Shown: in pieces, positions 33,878-39,537 of the stretch | How the letters are laid out: every line of letters begins with the position of its first letter | Position numbering within the stretch: position 1 is the first letter of the stretch | The notes under the pieces: model-generated | What the model saw: the letters and a program-made list of their open reading frames with translations, nothing else | What the model was told of the DNA's origin: nothing | The model's database searches: none | From: Novosphingobium sp. | GTDB lineage: Bacteria; Pseudomonadota; Alphaproteobacteria; Sphingomonadales; Sphingomonadaceae | DNA length: 39,537 nt | Assembly (NCBI GenBank): GCA_023266625.1 | Contig: JAHFPT010000033.1 | Location: forward strand, 1 to 39,537 | Reading direction: 5' to 3' | Made by a program: the position numbers and the translations under genes

Positions 33878-34627
33878 ATGAAATTTCTCCAGGGCAAGGT
33901 TGCGGTCGTCACCGGAGCGGCACGAGGGATTGGCGCGGAACTGGCACGCGCGCTGGCTGCGGAAGGCGCGGCTGTGGTCGCTACGGACATCCTGGACTGC
34001 ACCGATACGGTCGCGAACATTGAATCCCAAGGCGGTCGCGCACTGGGCGTCGTTGGCGACATCAGCTCGCCCGAGGCCGTCGCCGAGATTGCCGAGCGCA
34101 GCAACCAAGCCTTCGGGCCTGCCCACATCCTGGTCAACAATGCCGGGCTACATCCCAATCCAATGCCGTTCGAGGATCTAACCTTCGAATATTGGAAGCG
34201 GACTGTAGCAGTCAATCTCGACGCGATGTTCCTGACAATTCAGGCGTTCCTGCCCCAACTCAAGGCCAATGGCTGGGGCCGGATCATCAACATCTCGTCG
34301 TCATCGGTGAATGTCGCGCCGCCCAATGGCGCGCCCTATGTGGCCAGCAAAGCGGGCGTCGTTGGCCTGACCCGAGCGGCGGCAACCGAATTCGGCAAAT
34401 ATGACATCACAGTCAATTCGGTCGCCCCCAATCCCGTGCGTACGCCAGGTGCCGACGGCGCAATCAGCGAGGATATGTTCCAGTTCATCGCACAGATGCA
34501 GCCGATCCCCAAGGTCATGGAACCAAAACATCTCGCCGGAACGATCCTGTTCCTGTGCACCGACGGTGCGGAATTCATCACTGGCCAGAATCTGCATGTC
34601 GATGGCGGCATGGTGCGCGCCGGCTGA
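33878..34627 (+). CDS. Short-chain dehydrogenase/reductase (SDR)
   Basis: 249 aa from the ATG at 33878 (MKFLQGKVAVVTG); frames open further upstream to 33812 are not supported by a signal. The NAD(P)-binding motif TGAARGIGAE is at residues 11-20, NNAG follows the central strand, and the catalytic Ser (NISSSS) and YVASK (Tyr, Lys) are present, so it is a complete classical SDR. An Asp in ATDILD after the second strand suggests NAD rather than NADP. It could oxidise a hydroxyl or dihydrodiol intermediate, for example one made by the Rieske oxygenase encoded next. The gap to that gene is about 156 bases, so it may have its own promoter. Confidence 0.85.
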   Translation: MKFLQGKVAVVTGAARGIGAELARALAAEGAAVVATDILDCTDTVANIESQGGRALGVVGDISSPEAVAEIAERSNQAFGPAHILVNNAGLHPNPMPFEDLTFEYWKRTVAVNLDAMFLTIQAFLPQLKANGWGRIINISSSSVNVAPPNGAPYVASKAGVVGLTRAAATEFGKYDITVNSVAPNPVRTPGADGAISEDMFQFIAQMQPIPKVMEPKHLAGTILFLCTDGAEFITGQNLHVDGGMVRAG

Positions 34628-34783
34628 GCGCGCATTTTTCCAACTCGGGACCGGGTGCAGGCCCGGATAGCTTGCCCCTCACCTGCGAATGCCGCTGCCA
34701 GCCCTTTCGGAGATTCGCCTGGTGACAAGGGTCAGCAGTTCTGATATAGAATACATAATTGCCTAGCAAAGGAGCGCGCGACC

Positions 34784-36055
34784 GTGCTTTCCCACGAAGA
34801 TAATGAAACGCTGGTTCGCATCGGTCAGGGCACAGCCATGGGCAACGTCATGCGCCGGTTCTGGATGCCGGCGCTGCTGGAAAGCGAGCTTGCGGAGAAT
34901 GACGGCACGCCGGTGCGGATAAGGCTGCTAGGCGAAGAACTGGTCGCCTTCCGTGACAGCCAGGGCCAGATCGGCCTGCTCGATGAACACTGCCCGCATC
35001 GCGGTTCCTCGCTCGCACTGGGGGTCAACGCCAATTGCGGCCTGCGTTGCCTGTTCCATGGCTGGAAATTCGATGTCACCGGCCAGTGCACCGACACACC
35101 TGCAGAACCCGAGGGCGCAACGCTGGCCAAGGCGATGCGCGTGAAGGCCTATCCGACCAGAGTTGCTGGCGGCATGATATGGACTTACATGGGCCCAAGA
35201 GAGGCCGAGCCGCCCTTCCCCCATTTCCCCTGGTTCGATATGCCGCCCGGACATTGCGAGGCATTCAAGGTCATCTACGAATGCAATTATGCGCAAGCGA
35301 TCGAAGGCGCCATCGACTCCGCCCATGCCGGGGTTCTCCACCGCGAAAGCCCCTGGGGCCAGGAAGCCAAATATCCGCATGAGCGCGATCTTCAGCCGAA
35401 GCTGGAGTTCGAGTACACAAATTACGGCCTGCGCTATTGTGCGGTCCGCAAAGACGGTGACCAGGGCCACGCCCGCATCACCCAGGTGCCGCTGCCGTTC
35501 TGGACCTTTATCCCGCCCGACGGCGGAAATTCGCCCGCATTCCGGCGCAATCGCATTCTGATCAATGCCTTCGTGCCGCGCGATGACGAAAGCACCTGGC
35601 ACATCCAGTTCTTCTACGATGAGACTCATCCGATTGACCGCGCGCACCGGCTCGATGAAGCAGGCACGCATCATGACGCGAACTTTTTCAAGCTCGTCGG
35701 GAACAAGCAGTGGTACAATCAGGACCGCGAGATGATGCGGACGACCAACATGTCGGGCATTACCGGCATCGCCGCGCAGGACCACGCGGTCAGCGAGACC
35801 ATGGGCAAGATCGCCGATCGCACAAAGGAGCATCTCGGGCGCAGTGACATGGCCGTCGTCGCATGGCGGCGGCTGATGCTGAAGGCGGCGCGCGATCTGG
35901 CTGCGACCGGAAGCCTGCCGCAGGCGGATCAGGCCATGATCGACTGGCACAAGGTAACTGCTGAAACCTTTGTCTTTTCGATGAAGGAGCAAAGCTGGAA
36001 GGACGTGATGCCGCTGCCTGAAGAGCTGCATCCTGCAATATCGACCGCTGCCTGA
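34784..36055 (+). CDS. Rieske oxygenase alpha subunit, phthalate dioxygenase type
   Basis: 423 aa from a GTG at 34784 with AAAGGAG upstream. The Rieske cluster ligands are in CPHRGSSLALG and CLFHGWKFD in the first quarter. The mononuclear iron motif is AIEGAIDSAHAGVLHRE in the middle, with Asp and two His. Length and the ENYNYAQAIEG-type segment fit the phthalate 4,5-dioxygenase/phenoxybenzoate dioxygenase group (alpha-only oxygenases that use a phthalate-type reductase). No reductase gene lies nearby. The substrate is unknown; a carboxylated or ether-linked ring is typical. An AT-rich stretch with TAGAAT lies about 40 bases before the start. It is followed by an amidohydrolase gene after 14 bases. 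Confidence 0.85.
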   Translation: MLSHEDNETLVRIGQGTAMGNVMRRFWMPALLESELAENDGTPVRIRLLGEELVAFRDSQGQIGLLDEHCPHRGSSLALGVNANCGLRCLFHGWKFDVTGQCTDTPAEPEGATLAKAMRVKAYPTRVAGGMIWTYMGPREAEPPFPHFPWFDMPPGHCEAFKVIYECNYAQAIEGAIDSAHAGVLHRESPWGQEAKYPHERDLQPKLEFEYTNYGLRYCAVRKDGDQGHARITQVPLPFWTFIPPDGGNSPAFRRNRILINAFVPRDDESTWHIQFFYDETHPIDRAHRLDEAGTHHDANFFKLVGNKQWYNQDREMMRTTNMSGITGIAAQDHAVSETMGKIADRTKEHLGRSDMAVVAWRRLMLKAARDLAATGSLPQADQAMIDWHKVTAETFVFSMKEQSWKDVMPLPEELHPAISTAA

Positions 36056-36069
36056 GTGACGGTCGCAAG

Positions 36070-36870
36070 GTGATTGTCGATACTCATTGCCATGCCTCGT
36101 CCCGATGGTACGAGCCGGTCGATACGCTGTTATTCAATATGGACCGGTGCGGTGTCGGCAAGGCCGTGCTGGTGCAGCTGCTGGGCAGCAATGACAGCAG
36201 TGACATGATCGCAGCCAGGAACACACATCCTGACCGCTTTGTCTACATTGGCGCGATCGACCCTGCTTCTCCGCATTGTTTTCGTACCATCGAAGCAACC
36301 GCAGCGGCGGACTCGTGCGGCCTGCGCATGCGTGCCAATTGGCGCAGCGATGGCGATGATCCGCTCGCAATCTGGCGATTGGTCGAAAAATCGGGCTTGC
36401 GTGTTTCCATGGCCGGGACGGCGGCGAGCTTCACCGATGGCAGCCTTGCGGAAATCGCTCAGGCTTGTCCAACCCTGCATATCGTGCTGGAACATCTTGG
36501 AGGACTGGCACGCCCCGACGCGGGCGACAGGACTGCCGCCCTCCCCCTGCTCTGCGCGCTTGCCGCCCATCCCGGCATATCGCTGAAGCTCACAGGTCTT
36601 GGCCAGATCGCGCCGCGCGCACCGAATCTCGACACCGACGTGCCGCCGCTCGACCTGACGGGCGTCCAGCCGCTGCTTGCAGCGCTGCTGGCGGCCTTCG
36701 GTGCCGGGCGACTGATGTGGGGCAGCGACTTTCCGCCGGTGGCAGCGCGGGAAGGCTATGCCAATGCGCTCGACTGGACCCGGGCACTGCTAGCCGAGCA
36801 TTGGCCCGCCGCTGTGGAGCCCTGTTTTGGTGGGAACGCCCGGAGGTTCTTTGCCCTTGATTGCGCCTGA
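36070..36870 (+). CDS. Amidohydrolase-2 family hydrolase
   Basis: 266 aa from a GTG at 36070. Family-2 metal residues are visible: VDTHCHA (HxH) at the start, LEHLGGLA on a later strand, and WGSDFPP near the end. The overall build is a shortened TIM barrel as in LigI-like and L-fuconolactonase-like proteins. Of the three amidohydrolase proteins in the window this is the most divergent. A hydrolase of a lactone or a decarboxylase of a carboxylated ring is the likely role. It is closely spaced with the Rieske oxygenase gene upstream. The MFS gene after it starts within about 35 bases, so the unit 34784-38965 is probably one operon. Confidence 0.7.
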   Translation: MIVDTHCHASSRWYEPVDTLLFNMDRCGVGKAVLVQLLGSNDSSDMIAARNTHPDRFVYIGAIDPASPHCFRTIEATAAADSCGLRMRANWRSDGDDPLAIWRLVEKSGLRVSMAGTAASFTDGSLAEIAQACPTLHIVLEHLGGLARPDAGDRTAALPLLCALAAHPGISLKLTGLGQIAPRAPNLDTDVPPLDLTGVQPLLAALLAAFGAGRLMWGSDFPPVAAREGYANALDWTRALLAEHWPAAVEPCFGGNARRFFALDCA

Positions 36871-36904
36871 AATCTCCGCACCGCCAGACCGGAAGGCTGC
36901 GCCG

Positions 36905-38083
36905 ATGCTGACCCGCACGCAGATTGCGCTGCTTGCCGGCTTTGGTGCCATCGCTCCGCTGTCGATCGACATGTACCTGCCCGCCATGCCGCAGCTGGCG
37001 GGCGATCTTGCCGTCACCGCGCAACAGGCCGGACAGAGTGTATCGGTGTTTTTCGCGGGCGTCGCGATTGGCCAGCTCGTCGCTGGCCCCATGTCGGACA
37101 GGTTGGGCCGCAAGCCGCTGATCCTCGGCGGCCTGATGCTCTACCTCGCGGGATGCGTGGCAGCCATAGTCACATCTGATTTCACAATGCTGCTGGCGGC
37201 GCGTCTCACCCAGGCGCTGGGCGCCTGTGCCGTGACTGTCGCCGGACGGGCGATCGTTCGCGACAAGTTGGACCATGCTGAATCCGCACGCCTGTTTTCG
37301 CTGCTGGCGCTGATCGGCGGCATGGCGCCCATCCTTGCACCCAGCATCGGCAATCTCATTATCGGGTTTGGGCAATGGCGGGCCATATTCCTGGCCATGG
37401 CCATAGCAGGAGTGGCGCTGCTTTGCGGCACGCTGTTTTCGCTGCCAGAGACACGGTCAGCCGAAACAGCAGATCAGGCGCGCGCGGAAATGCCGTTACG
37501 CGCCTACCGGTTGCTGCTCGGCAATCGCACGATATTGGGCAATCTTGCGGCAGCAGCATGCAACAGCGCCTGCATGTTTGCCTATATCGCCAATTCCCCT
37601 GCGGTGCTGATGCAGGGCTACGGCGTCAGCCGCACACATTTCGGTCTGCTCTTCGCGGTCAACGCGATTGGCCTGATTGCCGCGAGCCAGCTTAATCGTG
37701 TGATGCTCAAGTCGCGCAGCCCGGACCGGATATTGCGAGGATCGGCGCGCAATGCGATCGTCCTTGCCATTCTTTTCGGGCTATTCGCAGGGACCGGCTT
37801 TGGCGGCTTGTGGTCGTTGGCATTGCTCCTCTTCGTTGTCATATCGAGTGCGGCAATCGTGCAGGCGAATACGCTGGCGGGGGCTCTGGCGGTCGATCCG
37901 ACCCGCTCCGGCGCGACCTCGGCCCTGTTTGGCGCCTTTACCTTCGCCGCCGGGACTGTCGCATCCTGGATAGCCGGCCTGATCGAAACCGGGTCCGGAA
38001 TGGGCCTGGCAGTGACCATTGCAGCATGTCTGCTGGGTTGCGCTCTGGCGATCCATGCGCGGCCTGGCCGGAATGAGGACTAG
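36905..38083 (+). CDS. MFS transporter, Bcr/CflA drug-resistance type
   Basis: 392 aa from the ATG at 36905 with GGAAGG eight bases before it; open frame further upstream overlaps the previous gene, and TTG codons near 36848-36854 after GGAGG are alternatives. The opening LSIDMYLPAMPQLAGDL is the hallmark of the Bcr/CflA group. The A motif GPMSDRLGRKPLI follows helix 2, and ALGACAVTVAGRAIVRD is in helix 4. These are proton-driven exporters. In this place it may remove a toxic intermediate or move the substrate; not determined. Confidence 0.8.
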   Translation: MLTRTQIALLAGFGAIAPLSIDMYLPAMPQLAGDLAVTAQQAGQSVSVFFAGVAIGQLVAGPMSDRLGRKPLILGGLMLYLAGCVAAIVTSDFTMLLAARLTQALGACAVTVAGRAIVRDKLDHAESARLFSLLALIGGMAPILAPSIGNLIIGFGQWRAIFLAMAIAGVALLCGTLFSLPETRSAETADQARAEMPLRAYRLLLGNRTILGNLAAAACNSACMFAYIANSPAVLMQGYGVSRTHFGLLFAVNAIGLIAASQLNRVMLKSRSPDRILRGSARNAIVLAILFGLFAGTGFGGLWSLALLLFVVISSAAIVQANTLAGALAVDPTRSGATSALFGAFTFAAGTVASWIAGLIETGSGMGLAVTIAACLLGCALAIHARPGRNED

Positions 38084-38086
38084 GCT

Positions 38087-38965
38087 ATGAAGGATCTGCA
38101 ACTGGGTGCACTACAGATCAGTCGGGTTCAGGAGGGGGAGAACCCGCTTCCGCTGTCGATGGCATTGAACGGCGTGACCAGACAGGATCTGATCCGGCTT
38201 CAGCGCTGGTATCGGGATCCGTTCCTGCGCGACGATCCGGTCGAAGCAGGCCTGCTGCTGAGCATACATAGCTTCGTCCTGCGTATCGACGGACTGACCA
38301 TTTTGATTGACAGCTGCAATGGTAATCACAAGCAGCGGTCACTTGCCTTCGTGCACATGCTGGAGACTGATTATCTGGCCAGGCTGGCACGAGCCGGCTG
38401 CCATGTGAATGATATCGACATCGTCATGTGCACACATCTGCACGCCGACCATGTTGGCTGGAACACAAGGCTCGACAACGGGAGATGGGTGCCCACCTTT
38501 CCTAATGCCCGCTATCTCTTTGGCCGAGTGGACTACGAATTCTTCAGCCAGCAGACGCACGAGGAATTCCACCGCGAAGCCTATCAAGACAGTGTGCTTC
38601 CGGTAATCGAGGCTGGACGCGCCGAGTTGATCGAAAACGACGCCATTGTACACCGGGAAATTGGCGACGGCCTGTGGCTGGAGAGTGCGGCAGGCCATTC
38701 GCCCGGCAATCTGTGCATCCATGCAGAACGGGGTCGCGGCCACGCCATTTTTTCAGGTGACTGTTTCCACCACCCTATCCAGCTGATCCGCCCAGACCTG
38801 CCGTTTTTCGCCGATGCATCGAGTGCCGACGCGGTAGCGGTGCGCAAGCGATTGATGGAAACCTACGCAGACACCAGCGCCGTGTTTTTCCCCGCTCATT
38901 TTGCCGGTGCCACCGCAGGCCGGGTTTTCCGGGACGGCGACGCATTCCGCTATGGATATCTGTGA
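38087..38965 (+). CDS. Metallo-beta-lactamase-fold hydrolase
   Basis: 292 aa; GAGGACTAGGCT precedes the ATG. The zinc-site motif HLHADH (HxHxDH) is in CTHLHADHVGW, and the later ligands are likely in SAAGHSPGN (His), FSGDCFHHP (Asp) and PAHFAG (His). The fold covers lactonases, glyoxalase II, arylsulfatases of the alkyl type and others. Position after the amidohydrolase and MFS genes suggests hydrolysis of a pathway lactone or ester, but this is inference. It is the last gene before the formaldehyde dehydrogenase, with a gap of about 111 bases. Confidence 0.8.
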   Translation: MKDLQLGALQISRVQEGENPLPLSMALNGVTRQDLIRLQRWYRDPFLRDDPVEAGLLLSIHSFVLRIDGLTILIDSCNGNHKQRSLAFVHMLETDYLARLARAGCHVNDIDIVMCTHLHADHVGWNTRLDNGRWVPTFPNARYLFGRVDYEFFSQQTHEEFHREAYQDSVLPVIEAGRAELIENDAIVHREIGDGLWLESAAGHSPGNLCIHAERGRGHAIFSGDCFHHPIQLIRPDLPFFADASSADAVAVRKRLMETYADTSAVFFPAHFAGATAGRVFRDGDAFRYGYL

Positions 38966-39076
38966 TGCAAACCGTCCGCCATTGCCCGTGCCACGCTACA
39001 GTCATGTCTCGATAGCGCGCCTTATCGCAATTCGAGCTGGGATCTATTGCCCCGGTTCAACCTGGAAGGAGATGTC

Positions 39077-39537
39077 ATGAAGACCCGCGCCGCTGTTGCC
39101 TTTGCCGCCAAACAGCCTTTGGAGATCGTCGAGCTGGACCTCGAAGGGCCCCGGCCAGGCGAAGTGCTGGTCGAGATCATGGCGACCGGCATCTGCCACA
39201 CCGACGCCTATACGCTCGACGGGCTCGACAGCGAGGGGCTGTTCCCGAGCATTCTTGGCCACGAGGGCGCAGGCGTAGTGCGCGAGGTGGGCGCGGGCGT
39301 GACCTCGGTGAAGCCGGGCAATCACGTCATCCCGCTCTACACCCCCGAATGCCGCCAGTGCAAAGCCTGCCTCTCGGGCAAGACCAACCTGTGCACCGCG
39401 ATCCGCGCCACCCAGGGCCAGGGGCTGATGCCCGACGGCACCAGCCGCTTTTCCTACAAGGGGCAGACCATCTTCCACTACATGGGCTGCTCGACCTTCT
39501 CGAACTTCACCGTGCTGCCCGAGATCGCCGTCGCCAA
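39077..39537 (+). CDS. frmA: S-(hydroxymethyl)glutathione dehydrogenase / class III alcohol dehydrogenase, 5' part
   Basis: The first ~153 residues are in the window. The start ATG follows GGAAGGAG. It has [12 protein letters not shown] (first catalytic-zinc Cys), GHEGAGVV (His, Glu), the four structural-zinc cysteines in [17 protein letters not shown], and the class III hallmark segments DGTSRF and TFSNFTV. This enzyme oxidises the formaldehyde-glutathione adduct. It may be core metabolism, but formaldehyde made by a Rieske O-demethylase would need it. Whether it belongs to the island cannot be told because the right end is outside the window. Confidence 0.92.
   Translation, partial: MKTRAAVAFAAKQPLEIVELDLEGPRPGEVLVEIMATGICHTDAYTLDGLDSEGLFPSILGHEGAGVVREVGAGVTSVKPGNHVIPLYTPECRQCKACLSGKTNLCTAIRATQGQGLMPDGTSRFSYKGQTIFHYMGCSTFSNFTVLPEIAVA

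Noticed and set aside
34640..34670. Possible terminator after the SDR gene (CCGGG stem with CCCGG)
   Set aside because: A hairpin can form but there is no T run after it, so I do not call a rho-independent terminator.
34928..36031. 367-codon minus-strand frame
   Set aside because: Shadow of the phthalate-type Rieske oxygenase gene, which has complete iron-ligand motifs.
1..39537. CRISPR arrays, rRNA genes, riboswitches and replication origins
   Set aside because: None seen: no regularly spaced repeats, no rRNA-like sequence, no recognisable riboswitch core, no origin repeats.

Overview
The window reads as alphaproteobacterial chromosome, most probably from a sphingomonad (Sphingobium, Novosphingobium or Sphingopyxis-like). 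The reasons are the GC-rich coding style, a TonB-dependent receptor inside a catabolic cluster, and relatives of the Sphingobium protocatechuate/gallate 4,5-cleavage enzymes LigJ and LigK. The genus is an inference; no rRNA or marker gene is present.

Left part (1-6620, all on the minus strand): a compact chemotaxis-type operon cheA-cheW-cheY-cheB-cheR with overlapping start/stop codons. It is followed downstream by a membrane-anchored GGDEF-EAL protein that runs off the left edge. No chemoreceptor gene is visible.

Junction (6621-7422): no intact gene. It holds the N-terminal remnant of an IS5-type transposase, a degenerate tRNA-Leu(CAA)-like sequence, and a separate 54-nt 3' fragment of another tRNA-Leu that begins at the anticodon loop and ends in CCA. 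The fragment looks like the duplicated attachment site left by tRNA-targeted island integration, with the island lying to its right.

Accessory part (7423-38965): about 27 genes in short, often divergent units that look like a catabolic island for an aromatic compound. Outer-membrane uptake: one TonB-dependent receptor. Inner-membrane transport: four MFS proteins, one resembling aromatic-acid/H+ symporters. Periplasmic step: two large Cys-type sulfatases with signal peptides. Oxidative steps: a dicamba/vanillate demethylase-type Rieske oxygenase, a phthalate-dioxygenase-type Rieske oxygenase, and an acyl-CoA-dehydrogenase-fold flavin monooxygenase. Ring cleavage and lower pathway: a LigB-type extradiol dioxygenase, a LigJ-like hydratase, two more amidohydrolase-2 proteins, and three RraA/LigK-fold aldolase-like proteins. 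Others: a Zn-alcohol dehydrogenase relative, an SDR, a metallo-beta-lactamase-fold hydrolase, a YciI-like protein, a BNR-repeat protein, two DoxX-like membrane proteins and two SnoaL-like exported proteins. The only visible regulator is a GntR/FCD protein. Neither a Rieske reductase/ferredoxin nor a formylglycine-generating enzyme is encoded here, so the set depends on genes elsewhere.

The working model is inference: a sulfated and/or methoxylated aromatic is taken up, desulfated in the periplasm, demethylated and hydroxylated, cleaved by the LigB-type enzyme, and processed through LigJ/LigK-like steps to central metabolites. A class III (formaldehyde-linked) alcohol dehydrogenase begins at 39077 and would suit formaldehyde released by O-demethylation. 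Several promoter regions share sequence: a ~70-bp duplicated promoter, a GTAGACATWT motif, and an ACGGTTCCG inverted repeat. This suggests co-regulation.
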